Source: Synechococcus sp. MED650 (GTDB lineage Bacteria; Cyanobacteriota; Cyanobacteriia; PCC-6307; Cyanobiaceae). Taken from it: a DNA stretch of 10,279 nt. The DNA lies in assembly GCA_002691345.1 (NCBI GenBank), contig NZHI01000019.1:46943-57221 (forward strand). Direction: 5' to 3'. This document shows, piece by piece, positions 1 to 7,301 of this stretch. Numbering within the stretch: position 1 is the stretch's first letter; each line of letters starts with the position of its first letter. Position numbers and translations under genes: made by a program. The notes below the pieces were generated by a model. The model did not search any database. It was given only the letters and a program-made list of their open reading frames with translations, and was not told the DNA's origin.

Positions 1-16
1 CGGGATGGCGGGTTGA

Positions 17-1687
17 TCACATCATCCCTGGCATGCCCATGCCACCCATGCCGGGCATGCCCATACCACCCATGCCGCCCATCGGGTCGCCGCCGCCCTC
101 AGGCGCTGGAGCAGGAGGCTCGGGCTTGTCGGCGATCACCACTTCGGTGGTGATCAGAAGACCGGAGATCGATGCTGCGTCCTGAACAGCGAGTCGCACC
201 ACTTTCGCCGCATCAACAATTCCGGCCGCTTGCAGGTCCTCGTACGTTCCAGTGAGGGCATTGAATCCCTTGCCGCTTTCTTGCATGGCGGCAATCACCA
301 CATCACCATTCTCACCAGCATTGGTTGCAATCTGGTGGATCGGTGCCGTTAGGGCCCGTTGAACGATCTCAACGCCGGTGCGGTGATCGCCGCTGAGGCT
401 GTTCCGGAGATCGTTCAACCCATCAGCAAGCTGCAGCAATGTGCTGCCTCCTCCGGCAACGATCCCTTCCTCCACGGCTGCTCTGGTGGCGTTGAGGGCA
501 TCCTCGATCCGCAGCTTGCGGTTCTTGAGTTCGGTTTCCGTCGGTGCCCCAACCTTGATCACGGCAACTCCGCCGGCCAACTTGGCGATGCGCTCTTGGA
601 GCTTTTCGCGGTCGTAATCCGAATCGGTGGCCTCAAGTTCGCGGCGGATTGCGGCCACACGATCACCAACGGCTTGGCGGTGATCATCGTTGGCGACGAT
701 TGTTGTGGATTCCTTACTGATGGTGATGCGACGTGCCTTGCCCAAGTCTTCCAGGGTGACTTTGTCGAGAGTCATGGCCTTGTCTTCGCTGATCAGCGTT
801 CCCCCGGTCAAGATCGCGATGTCGGCGAGGGCTGCCTTGCGGCGTTCGCCGAAGGCGGGGGCTCGGACGGCTGCAACCTGAAGGACTCCGCGGCTCTTGT
901 TCATCACAAGGGTGGCGAGAGCTTCCCCTTCCACTTCCTCGGAGAGGATCAGCAAGGGTGAACCGCTCTTCTGCACGGTTTCCAGCACCGGCACCAGATC
1001 GGTGATGGTGCTGATCTTGCGATCGGTGAGCAGGATCAGAGGATTCTCGAATTCGCAGACCTGACGCTCGCTGTCGGTGACGAAATAGGGCGAGCTGTAG
1101 CCACGGTCGAAGGCCATCCCTTCCGTGATTTCCAGCTCGGTTGCCAGGGATGTCGACTCCTCGACGGTGATCACGCCATCGGTGCTCACCTTCTCCATGG
1201 CTTCGGCAATCATCCGGCCGACTTCCTCATCCCCACCGGAACTGACGGTGGCGACCTGACGAATGGCATCACCCGCCACAGCTTGACTTCTGTCGTTCAG
1301 TCCCTGAACCACGTGGGCAACGGCTTTGTCCATCCCGCGGCGGAGTTCCACGGGGCTGGCACCGGCAGCCGTGTTGCGCAGCCCTTCCCGCACCATGGCC
1401 TGAGCCAGAACGGTGGCGGTTGTGGTGCCATCGCCGGCTTTGTCCTTGGTTTTCGAGGCCACCTGCTGCATCAGCTTGGCGCCCAGATTTTCGAAGGGAT
1501 CGTCAAGCTCGATCTCACGAGCAATGGTGTCACCGTCATTGACGATGTCTGGAGCTCCGAATTTCTTTTCGAGCACCACGTTGCGGCCCCGTGGACCGAT
1601 CGTCACGCGGACAGCGTTTGCCAGTGCATCGACACCCCGCTCGAGAGCACCGCGGGATTCGTCTGAAAAAGAGAGGAGTTTGGCCAT
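17..1687 (-). CDS. groL: 60 kDa chaperonin GroEL (second, groES-unlinked type)
   Basis: ATP-driven folding chaperonin, a cytosolic double-ring complex that works with GroES. The 556-residue length is normal. Visible family landmarks are [12 protein letters not shown] (about 50-61, the apical/equatorial ATP site with Asp51), GDGTTTAT (85-92, catalytic Asp86 region), and the chaperonin signature [12 protein letters not shown] followed by a conserved C-terminal equatorial domain. The last ~25 residues are a flexible Gly-Met-rich tail with Pro inserted (GGM/GMP repeats), visible as a short direct repeat at about 20-90. No groES lies within the window on either side: the upstream neighbour is a divergent small ORF. 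Cyanobacteria usually carry two groEL genes, one in a groESL operon and one alone; by inference this is the solitary copy. The ATG at 1687 gives the conserved MAK start. It has no clear Shine-Dalgarno, and I see no CIRCE operator (TTAGCACTC-N9-GAGTGCTAA) upstream. The stop is TGA at 17-19. Confidence 0.97.
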   Translation of the reverse strand: MAKLLSFSDESRGALERGVDALANAVRVTIGPRGRNVVLEKKFGAPDIVNDGDTIAREIELDDPFENLGAKLMQQVASKTKDKAGDGTTTATVLAQAMVREGLRNTAAGASPVELRRGMDKAVAHVVQGLNDRSQAVAGDAIRQVATVSSGGDEEVGRMIAEAMEKVSTDGVITVEESTSLATELEITEGMAFDRGYSSPYFVTDSERQVCEFENPLILLTDRKISTITDLVPVLETVQKSGSPLLILSEEVEGEALATLVMNKSRGVLQVAAVRAPAFGERRKAALADIAILTGGTLISEDKAMTLDKVTLEDLGKARRITISKESTTIVANDDHRQAVGDRVAAIRRELEATDSDYDREKLQERIAKLAGGVAVIKVGAPTETELKNRKLRIEDALNATRAAVEEGIVAGGGSTLLQLADGLNDLRNSLSGDHRTGVEIVQRALTAPIHQIATNAGENGDVVIAAMQESGKGFNALTGTYEDLQAAGIVDAAKVVRLAVQDAASISGLLITTEVVIADKPEPPAPAPEGGGDPMGGMGGMGMPGMGGMGMPGMM

Positions 1688-1714
1688 TTTCGCCGATCAG
1701 CCGTTGGTCACTGT

Positions 1715-1728
1715 CCCATAGCGATGGG
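1715..1728. repeat. Short inverted repeat between groL and the small ORF
   Basis: Perfect 5-bp arms CCCAT and ATGGG with a 4-base AGCG spacer, 28-41 bases upstream of the groL start. It lies in the 131-bp divergent region (1688-1818), which otherwise shows nothing I recognise: no CIRCE element and no strong -35/-10 pair. It could be an operator or a hairpin in the groL leader, but an arm of this length is easily a chance match. Confidence 0.25.
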
Positions 1729-1818
1729 GCTCTCGTGGAGGGCCTCAGCGGTGGGGAAAGCCGAATGCTTGGAGGCCTGCGTGATGCCGGGCTGCACCGA
1801 TCTGGTTAACGTCCGGCC

Positions 1819-1995
1819 ATGGCTGATTCAGGTGCCTTTTCTTTTGTCCTGATCACGGGCTTGGCTGGAACGATGGCCCTGGTCTATGTGCCGCTGCGAA
1901 TTTTTCTCACAGCCACAGCCCGGAGCCGTCGCCTGCGGTTGTTGCAGCGAATTCGACGGCTTCGAGAGGAACTTGCACAGCCTTTGGATACCTGA
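1819..1995 (+). CDS. Small single-pass membrane protein, 58 aa, function unknown
   Basis: A short reading frame with good coding character. Residues about 6-29 (AFSFVLITGLAGTMALVYVPLR) form one hydrophobic helix; the remainder (ATARSRRLRLLQRIRRLREE) is strongly basic, rich in Arg and Leu, and likely an amphipathic cytoplasmic helix, so by the positive-inside rule the N-terminus would lie outside. The start is well defined: an in-frame TAA at 1807-1809 lies nine bases upstream and no other start codon lies between. No clear Shine-Dalgarno is visible. It fills the otherwise empty gap between groL (divergent) and fabG (convergent, 8 bp between stop codons). I do not recognise a named family; the layout suggests a conserved small picocyanobacterial membrane protein. 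Confidence rests on composition, position and fit to the gap. Confidence 0.68.
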   Translation: MADSGAFSFVLITGLAGTMALVYVPLRIFLTATARSRRLRLLQRIRRLREELAQPLDT

Positions 1996-2003
1996 TCCGG
2001 TGA

Positions 2004-2756
2004 TCACGCCATCACCATGCCCCCATCAACCTGGAGAACCTGGCCGGTGATGTAAGCCGCTGCGGGGTCGGCGGCGAGGAAACGAACGGCACCCGCCACC
2101 TGTTCCTGGGTTCCGAAGCTGCCAAGCGGGATGTCTTTGAGGATGGCTTCTGCATCGAGATCTTTGGTCATGTCCGTGGCGATGAAGCCCGGGGCGACGG
2201 CATTGACGGTGATGCCCCGGCTGGCCAGTTCCTTCGCGGTGCTTCGCGTCAGGCCGATCACTCCCGCTTTGGCTGCGGCGTAATTCGCCTGACCGGCATT
2301 CCCCATCAGCCCCACCACAGAGGTGATGTTGATGATGCGGCCGCTTTTCTGCTTCAACATCGGCCGTGCCACGGCGCGGCTGCACAAAAACACACCGGTG
2401 AGATTGAGATCGATCACCGCCTGCCAGTCGCTGGTTTTCATGCGCATCAGCAATCCATCCCTGGTGATGCCGGCGTTGTTGACCAGAACGTCCAAGCGTC
2501 CGCTGCGCTCCAGCACGGTTTTGATCAGTCCGTCCACCTCCTCTTCAAGCGAGACATTGGCCTTCAGGGCGTAGGCCTTTCCACCAGCAGCGCTGATCGT
2601 GGCCACCACCTCGTCGGCGGCGCCGGCGGAATTGGCATAGTTCACAACCACTTCCGCTCCGGCTTCCGCCAGCGCGAGGGAAATGGCCCGTCCGATGCCT
2701 CGACCTCCGCCGGTCACCAGTGCGGTCTGGCCTGCAAGGGATGTAAGGGAGGACAT
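2004..2756 (-). CDS. fabG: 3-oxoacyl-[acyl-carrier-protein] reductase FabG
   Basis: NADPH-dependent reductase of type II fatty acid synthesis; it reduces beta-ketoacyl-ACP to (R)-3-hydroxyacyl-ACP in the cytosol. It is a classical short-chain dehydrogenase of 250 residues: Rossmann cofactor motif TGGGRGIG (15-22), NNAG (93-96), and the catalytic tetrad Asn118, Ser146, Tyr159, Lys163 in the expected spacing (N-I-T-S and Y-A-A-A-K). The C-terminus ends VDGGMVMA, as in FabG. The frame is open upstream to a TTG at 2807, which would add 17 poorly conserved-looking residues; I chose the ATG at 2756 because MSSLTSLAGQTALVTGG gives the normal FabG N-terminus. It is the last gene of the minus-strand run, 47 bp downstream of the channel gene. 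Other SDR reductases (for example PhaB) are possible but the match to FabG is closer. Confidence 0.95.
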   Translation of the reverse strand: MSSLTSLAGQTALVTGGGRGIGRAISLALAEAGAEVVVNYANSAGAADEVVATISAAGGKAYALKANVSLEEEVDGLIKTVLERSGRLDVLVNNAGITRDGLLMRMKTSDWQAVIDLNLTGVFLCSRAVARPMLKQKSGRIINITSVVGLMGNAGQANYAAAKAGVIGLTRSTAKELASRGITVNAVAPGFIATDMTKDLDAEAILKDIPLGSFGTQEQVAGAVRFLAADPAAAYITGQVLQVDGGMVMA

Positions 2757-2803
2757 GACGGCTGTTTCGATCGCAGGATCGTAGGGAGCCGCTGGTTGAT
2801 GTC

Positions 2804-3859
2804 TCAACCAGGCATGGTTTCGATCGTTTCCACGGCTTCGCCAAGCAGCTCCTGGAAGGTGAGGAGTTGCCGTTTGCTTCCCAGCACAACCAGCAGCTGA
2901 CCCGGTGCCAGTCGCATCTCTCCGCCAGGGTTGGCGATCAATTCACCGCGATCTCGAATGGCCAACACCATGGCTCCACTGCGGCGGCCAAGCTCCAGTT
3001 CGGAGAGAGTGCGGCCCGAGATGTCCATGAGATGCAACGGATCATGGCTGAGTTGGAACTCTTCGATCTCATAGTTAGAGCCAGCCAGAAGCTCCATGAA
3101 ATTCAGGGCCAAAGGGCGCAGAGCAGAGGCCGCCATCACCCGTCCGCCGGCTACATAGGGACTCACCACGACGGTGGCGCCAGCGAGCCGCAGCTTCGCT
3201 GCAGCTTCATCACTGTTCGCGCGTGCGATCAGCCTGCAATCTGGCCTGAGGTCTCGCGCACTGAGCACGACATAGAGATTGGACGCATCTCCAGGGAGAG
3301 CGGCCACGAGGCTGCAGCATTGTTTGAGGCCAGCGTCCAGAAGTGTTTCGTCGAGGGTTGCGTCGGCCTGCAGCACATGCAGACCGTTCGCTTCAGCAAC
3401 CTCCCGACGATTGGGATCTGTTTCGATCACAACCAAGCCAACGGCATCCCGCTGGAGCTGGGCCGCGATTTCCTGGCCGATGCGGCCATAGCCGCAGAGG
3501 ATGACGTGGTCGTGCATGCGCTCCAGCATGCGGTGAAAGCGGAATTCCCGCAGTCTGCGGAAATAACCTGACTCCTTCAGCCCAAGGACCCGCTGGATGG
3601 CCAGCTGGACGACCACCAATCCTCCGACCACGATCAACACGGTGACCACCCGCCCCGCAGGCGTCAGCGGCGCAACTTCTCCGTAGCCAATCGTGCTGAT
3701 GGTGATCAACACCATCCACAGAGAATCCCCCCAGTCCCAGCCTTCTGTGATGCGGTACCCAATACCGCCAAAAATAATCACCGCACTCAGAGCGCTCAAT
3801 GGTCCCCGCCATGGAGCGGTGAGGAGCTTCAGTTGCGCCCCGGCCTTGCGGCGTTTCAT
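2804..3859 (-). CDS. Two-TM potassium channel with RCK (TrkA-N/TrkA-C) domain
   Basis: Probable K+ channel of the MthK/Kch-like type, 351 residues. In order: a basic N-terminus; TM1 about 21-36; a pore helix and selectivity filter TIGYGE (56-61); TM2 about 71-88; a linker; an RCK N-terminal Rossmann domain starting VILCGYGRIGQE (119-130), with the acidic residue ending its second strand in VVIETD (143-148); and a TrkA-C domain at about 265-335. The tetrameric pore would sit in a membrane (plasma or thylakoid, not determinable here) and the RCK ring in the cytosol, where it binds nucleotide or Ca2+ for gating. The filter has Glu where most channels have Asp (TVGYGD). The ATG at 3859 lies 11 bases after the stop of the GT9-like gene, so the two are probably co-transcribed. 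The stop TGA is at 2804-2806. Confidence 0.9.
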   Translation of the reverse strand: MKRRKAGAQLKLLTAPWRGPLSALSAVIIFGGIGYRITEGWDWGDSLWMVLITISTIGYGEVAPLTPAGRVVTVLIVVGGLVVVQLAIQRVLGLKESGYFRRLREFRFHRMLERMHDHVILCGYGRIGQEIAAQLQRDAVGLVVIETDPNRREVAEANGLHVLQADATLDETLLDAGLKQCCSLVAALPGDASNLYVVLSARDLRPDCRLIARANSDEAAAKLRLAGATVVVSPYVAGGRVMAASALRPLALNFMELLAGSNYEIEEFQLSHDPLHLMDISGRTLSELELGRRSGAMVLAIRDRGELIANPGGEMRLAPGQLLVVLGSKRQLLTFQELLGEAVETIETMPG

Positions 3860-3870
3860 GTGCGTCCGGC

Positions 3871-4704
3871 TCAGAAACCCAGTGCGTTGAGCACGTCACT
3901 ACTGTCCAGACGGTTCAGATCCCGCTTGGTGCCGAGGCAGCGAAGGTCTGGTCGCTCTGGAAGCTCCGATGGTGCCGTTCCAAGGGCGACCAAAGGGATT
4001 CCGGTGTAAGTCGCGAGTAGCTGACTCACCGGACAACTGCTCAACACCACGTCGGAGCAGGCGATTGCAGCGGCTCGCTTCAGCAGGCTGAACCCCGGTT
4101 TGAGGGCGACCGTGCGGAGTCCGGCGAGGCGACTGCGGATGCGTTCAGGCAAGGCAGTCCATTCAGCCTCCGGCCAATCATCCACTTGAGCTGAGGGGGC
4201 CAGCAGCAGCAGAGGACCATCGCCGGACGGCTGCTCGGCTCGAGCAGCGTCCAGTGCATCACTGGGGAGAGACAGGCGGAAGCTGTCGGCTTGCAGAGAG
4301 CAGCCCAGAGCTTCGAGGTAAGGCGCTAGCCGCTGGGCCGGCCAGCCTGAGACATCCGTGATTGGATCCGTGCAGGCGAACCCACCCTTGGCGAGCCGCT
4401 TGGGGATGTGACTCATGGACAGCATCAGGTTGACCTGCTGCCCTTCGGCGAAGTTGATGCAGACCTGAAAGTCAGGTTCCCGCACACAGCCGAGCAGATT
4501 GGCCCAATCCGCAAGGGTTGGATTGTTCTCGAAGCTGAACGGCAGCACTTTTTCCAGGCTGGGAAGCAGGGTCCAGACTGCGGCCTGGAGCGGATCACAG
4601 GCCACCTGCAGCGAGGCATCCAGTTGCTCGCAAAGTCCGGCCAGTGCCGGTAATCGTTCCAGCTGCTGTTGAAGCGAACCCGGGCTGAGGGCAAGAACTC
4701 GCAT
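3871..4704 (-). CDS. GT9 (heptosyltransferase)-like protein, probably degenerate
   Basis: 277 residues with a GT-B, glycosyltransferase family 9 look. The N-terminus aligns without gaps to the heptosyltransferase start (MRVLIVKTSS-type): MRVLALSPGSLQQQLERLPAL (1-21). The C-terminal half has APSAQVDDWPEAEW (169-182), like the WPEE.W stretch of WaaC, and a final Rossmann segment ending IPLVALG (236-242). However, position 13, the catalytic Asp in WaaC, is Gln here, and the donor-binding DTG...H motif is replaced by SSCPVSQLL (222-230). The enzyme may therefore be inactive, or use different chemistry. The open frame extends upstream to 5184 through ispD; ATG 4704 is chosen because the family N-terminus begins there and because the extension overlaps ispD. 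It heads a run with the K+ channel (11 bp) and fabG. Function unknown; an envelope sugar role is only an inference. Confidence 0.72.
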   Translation of the reverse strand: MRVLALSPGSLQQQLERLPALAGLCEQLDASLQVACDPLQAAVWTLLPSLEKVLPFSFENNPTLADWANLLGCVREPDFQVCINFAEGQQVNLMLSMSHIPKRLAKGGFACTDPITDVSGWPAQRLAPYLEALGCSLQADSFRLSLPSDALDAARAEQPSGDGPLLLLAPSAQVDDWPEAEWTALPERIRSRLAGLRTVALKPGFSLLKRAAAIACSDVVLSSCPVSQLLATYTGIPLVALGTAPSELPERPDLRCLGTKRDLNRLDSSDVLNALGF

Positions 4705-4733
4705 CGCAGCGCCGTGAACCAAGGTGCGAGCTG

Positions 4734-4739
4734 ATTGTA
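4734..4739 (-). promoter_or_regulatory. Possible -10 box for the GT9-like/channel/fabG run
   Basis: On the minus strand TACAAT matches the sigma-70 -10 consensus in five of six positions and would place a transcript start about 20-25 bases before the ATG at 4704. I see no convincing -35 at the right distance, so this is a weak call. Confidence 0.3.
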
Positions 4740-4754
4740 TGGAGGTCGTTTCCG

Positions 4755-4771
4755 CCTGCCCATGGCAGGAG
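4755..4771 (+). promoter_or_regulatory. ispD ribosome binding site within a hairpin
   Basis: AGGAG at 4767-4771 is a strong Shine-Dalgarno, six bases before the GTG at 4778, and decides the ispD start. Its first three bases are also the end of the 3' arm of a perfect hairpin: CCTGCC (4755-4760), loop CAT, GGCAGG (4764-4769). If the RNA folds this way the binding site is partly paired. Confidence 0.5.
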
Positions 4772-4777
4772 TCGCTT

Positions 4778-5458
4778 GTGCATCTGTTGATTGCAGCGGC
4801 GGGTAGCGGTCGGCGCATGGGGGCGGACCGCAACAAATTGCTTTTGCCTCTGGCGGGCCGTCCTGTGATCTTCTGGACACTGCAGGCGGCCCTGCACGCC
4901 GAGCGGATCAGCTGGATCGGCATCGTGGGCCAGGAGATTGACCGTGAGGACATCCTGGCTCTTGTGAATGCTCCACCGAAACCGGTGGAGTGGATCCAGG
5001 GAGGGAGCACGCGCCAAGAATCAGTGCAGCGCGGCCTCGCCGGTTTGCCGGAGGCGGCACGCCACGTTTTGATCCACGACGGTGCGCGCTGTCTCGCGGA
5101 GCCGGCCTTGTTTGATCGTTGTGCGGATGCTGTCGAGGCGGGTGCAGCCTTGATTGCTGCCACACCGGTCACCGACACCATCAAGCGAGTCGGTGATGAC
5201 CATCACATCCGCGAGACACCCGATCGTTCTGAACTCTGGGCCGCTCAGACACCTCAGGGTTTTTCTGTTGATCAGTTGCGTCGGGGCCATGCGGAGGCCA
5301 CGGCCCAGGGATGGAGCGTCACCGACGACGCTTCTCTTTACGAGCGGTTGGGTTGGCCCGTCCAGGTTCTTGATGCAGGCCCATCGAATATCAAGGTCAC
5401 GACCCCCTTTGATCTCACGGTCGCGGAAGCCGTGTTGCGTCTCAGGGCAGCAAGCTGA
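4778..5458 (+). CDS. ispD: 2-C-methyl-D-erythritol 4-phosphate cytidylyltransferase IspD
   Basis: Third step of the non-mevalonate (MEP) isoprenoid pathway: CTP plus methylerythritol 4-phosphate gives CDP-methylerythritol and pyrophosphate. The protein has 226 residues. Seen directly: nucleotide-binding [10 protein letters not shown] (6-15), with Arg13 and Lys20 at the positions of E. coli Arg20 and Lys27; the IspD signature [10 protein letters not shown] (97-106); TPVTDTIKR (129-137); AAQTPQGF (155-162); VTDDASLYE (181-189); and [10 protein letters not shown] (204-213), with Lys206 matching E. coli Lys213. The frame is open further upstream (GTG 4724, ATG 4739), but GTG 4778 is chosen because AGGAG lies six bases before it and because the mature family N-terminus is [13 protein letters not shown]. 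It is divergent from the GT9-like gene (73 bp between starts) and overlaps the end of the LD-carboxypeptidase gene tail to tail by 17 bp. The product feeds carotenoid, phytol and plastoquinone synthesis. Confidence 0.96.
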   Translation: MHLLIAAAGSGRRMGADRNKLLLPLAGRPVIFWTLQAALHAERISWIGIVGQEIDREDILALVNAPPKPVEWIQGGSTRQESVQRGLAGLPEAARHVLIHDGARCLAEPALFDRCADAVEAGAALIAATPVTDTIKRVGDDHHIRETPDRSELWAAQTPQGFSVDQLRRGHAEATAQGWSVTDDASLYERLGWPVQVLDAGPSNIKVTTPFDLTVAEAVLRLRAAS

Positions 5459-6326
5459 GTGTTCCTTGATCACCGTCCAGGCAAGCGAGAGCTCCCATCG
5501 GAAGAGCCGCGTTGCCCGAACGGTGACCCACCGGCAGATTCAGCACCCTTGGGATTCCAAGATCTCCTGTTCGTTCTTCAAGCACCTCTTGAAGGCTGAA
5601 GCCAAGCGTTGACACCTGCTCATCGTCACAACCCTCGAAGTTGCCGAAACCGATTCCCGCCAGTCGCTGCAGGATCCCGGCCAGCCGCCATTGGGTCAGC
5701 ATTCGATCGATCCGGTATGGAGCTTCCCCAACGTCTTCCAGCACCAGGATTGCTCCGTTCAGGTCGGGAACGTAAGGCGTGGAGAGCAGGTGGCTCGCCA
5801 CCGTCAGATTGGCCACCACCAGTGGTCCCTGGCACCTGCCGCCGCCGGCGCCACTCCCTTGCAGATCAGGGACGGATTCGCCGAACAACAATCGCCTTAA
5901 ACGCTCTCGACTCCAGTCCGGTTCGGTCGGCAGGGTTGTGAGCAGTGGACCATGAACTCCACCACCGAACCCTGCCGACAGGCGAGCCCAGAGCAGGGCG
6001 GTGACATCGGAAAAGCCCAGGATCCAACCGGGTTGCCAGCGAATCGAATGTTCCAGCAACCTGGCAGCACCCCACCCACCGCGGGCACAGGCCAGCAGGG
6101 CAGCTGGATGGTCTGGCTGAAGGTCGAGGCTGCGGTCATGATCTCGGCCGGCGAGGTAACCCCAGCGTCTTGAGGCCAGAGTCTGGGGAAGCACCTGCAG
6201 CCCCCAGGATTCCAATTCGGTGATGCCTTGATTCAGCGTCTGTTCATCGGCGAGAGCGGAACTTGCTGCGACGCAAGCCACGGAATCACCGCGTCGCAAT
6301 GGAGATGCGGGGCGATGGATCGCCAT
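5442..6326 (-). CDS. LD-carboxypeptidase, peptidase family S66
   Basis: Serine peptidase of the LdcA/MccF family (S66). LdcA-type members remove the terminal D-Ala from tetrapeptides during murein recycling; MccF-type members cleave peptide antibiotics. Of 294 residues, recognised motifs are [11 protein letters not shown] (81-91), the nucleophile elbow [11 protein letters not shown] (104-114, Ser106), VHGPLLTTL (124-132), [17 protein letters not shown] (194-210, containing the catalytic Glu, probably Glu197), and [16 protein letters not shown] (263-278, His268). All three catalytic positions are present, so it should be active. The ATG at 6326 shares a base with the ubiA stop (TGATG on the minus strand), which points to translational coupling; an ATG at 6335 is a possible alternative (297 residues), and the longer open frame upstream is ubiA in another frame. 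No signal peptide is seen, consistent with a cytosolic recycling enzyme. It ends overlapping ispD by 17 bp. Confidence 0.9.
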   Translation of the reverse strand: MAIHRPASPLRRGDSVACVAASSALADEQTLNQGITELESWGLQVLPQTLASRRWGYLAGRDHDRSLDLQPDHPAALLACARGGWGAARLLEHSIRWQPGWILGFSDVTALLWARLSAGFGGGVHGPLLTTLPTEPDWSRERLRRLLFGESVPDLQGSGAGGGRCQGPLVVANLTVASHLLSTPYVPDLNGAILVLEDVGEAPYRIDRMLTQWRLAGILQRLAGIGFGNFEGCDDEQVSTLGFSLQEVLEERTGDLGIPRVLNLPVGHRSGNAALPMGALACLDGDQGTLSLLP

Positions 6327-7216
6327 CAAAACCATCCACCCGCCAAGACCAGACCGACCCAGAACAGTGCTCCGACTTGAACCTGTCGGGCGAAGTGACG
6401 ACCGAAGACGGCCATGGAGGTTTCGCCATGGCTGAGAGGTCTGCAGCTCAGTTGCATCAAGCCTGAAGCGAGCACCCAGAATGGCCAGAAGGGAGCTGCG
6501 ACTTCTGCCTGCAGAGCTGCAATCCCGAGACACAGAGCGCTCGTGGCGTAGCAGAGCCGCACCACAGGGACGGCCAGGCGTCCAAGTGTGAGGGCGCTGC
6601 TGCGCAGACCGAGCTTGGCGTCATCACGACGATCCGCCATGGCATACACCGTGTCGAAGCCAAAGGTCCAGAGCAGCGTTGCCAGCCAGCAGCCCAACAA
6701 AGGGAGGCTGATCTCAAGGGCTGCTGTTGCTGCTGCCCATGGAATGAGAACAGCGAATCCCCAGCACATCGCCAGGATTGCCTGTGGAAACGGGAACCAG
6801 CGTTTCGCTGATGGGTAGAACAGGATTGGAATGAGCGCTGCGATAGCCAGCTGAAGGCAGATGTTGAGGCTGTTTCTGGGTAGGGTCAGCACCACACCAA
6901 GACTGACTGTCAGCAGAAGCAGAAGCAGAGTCAGGGCGGACCATCGGCTCAGGCTGCCCTGGGCGAGGGGCCGGGATCTGGTTCGCTCCACATGGCCGTC
7001 GAATCGCTGATCCCAGAGGTCATTGGCAATGCAACCTGCTCCGCTCACGGCCAGCCCCCCAGCGATGATCTGCAGAACCAGCAGTGGATCAGGGGGAGCT
7101 GAGGGATTGAGCCAAAGTGCCCATCCGGCGGGAACTAACAGGATCAGTCGACCGCTGGGTTTGTTCCAGCGGAGCAGTTCAATCCAGGGCCGGAGGCGGG
7201 TGGAGCTGCTGATCAC
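6326..7216 (-). CDS. ubiA: 4-hydroxybenzoate polyprenyltransferase (plastoquinone pathway)
   Basis: Integral membrane prenyltransferase that attaches an all-trans polyprenyl chain to 4-hydroxybenzoate; in cyanobacteria this is the committed step of plastoquinone synthesis. The 296 residues contain about eight or nine hydrophobic segments. The two Asp-rich, Mg-diphosphate binding motifs are clear: NDLWDQRFDGHVERTRSRPL (65-84) and DTVYAMADRRDD (188-199). RWNKPSGRLILLVPAGWALW (about 16-35) is the typical UbiA N-terminal pattern. The frame remains open upstream to 7384 inside ppx; I chose the GTG at 7216 because the hydrophobic core and RWNKPSG motif begin just after it, and no ATG is available between it and the ppx start. 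There is no strong Shine-Dalgarno. It is divergent from ppx (85 bp between starts) and overlaps the LD-carboxypeptidase gene by one base at its 3' end. It consumes polyprenyl diphosphate made from the pathway that contains IspD. Confidence 0.94.
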   Translation of the reverse strand: MISSSTRLRPWIELLRWNKPSGRLILLVPAGWALWLNPSAPPDPLLVLQIIAGGLAVSGAGCIANDLWDQRFDGHVERTRSRPLAQGSLSRWSALTLLLLLLTVSLGVVLTLPRNSLNICLQLAIAALIPILFYPSAKRWFPFPQAILAMCWGFAVLIPWAAATAALEISLPLLGCWLATLLWTFGFDTVYAMADRRDDAKLGLRSSALTLGRLAVPVVRLCYATSALCLGIAALQAEVAAPFWPFWVLASGLMQLSCRPLSHGETSMAVFGRHFARQVQVGALFWVGLVLAGGWF

Positions 7217-7259
7217 TGTTACTTCGATTTGAAGAACACTAGTCAGAGCAAGGTGAACG

Positions 7260-7275
7260 TTGCCATGGGTGGCAA
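7260..7275. repeat. Inverted repeat in the ubiA/ppx divergent region
   Basis: Perfect 6-bp arms TTGCCA (7260-7265) and TGGCAA (7270-7275) around a TGGG spacer, 27-42 bases before the chosen ppx ATG and 44 bases from the ubiA GTG. It could be an operator serving both genes. No promoter boxes are convincing around it, and arms of six bases can occur by chance. Confidence 0.3.
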
Positions 7276-7301
7276 AGTGAGACGTCTTTGGATCGGTGTC
7301 G

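Noticed and set aside
20..90. Direct repeats near the left edge
   Set aside because: They encode the Gly-Met-rich GroEL tail and are explained as coding sequence.
359..961. 200-codon open frame on the plus strand inside groL
   Set aside because: It is antisense to a well-conserved groL, has no family resemblance, and is a shadow frame typical of GC-rich coding DNA.
2867..3571. 234-codon open frame on the plus strand opposite the K+ channel gene
   Set aside because: It is antisense to a recognisable channel/RCK gene and shows no domain pattern of its own.
4705..5184. Upstream extension of the GT9-like gene through ispD
   Set aside because: The added residues are antisense to ispD and resemble no GT9 N-terminus; the natural start is at 4704.
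6327..6533. Upstream extension of the LD-carboxypeptidase frame inside ubiA
   Set aside because: The added region is ubiA in another frame; the family N-terminus begins near MAIHRP.
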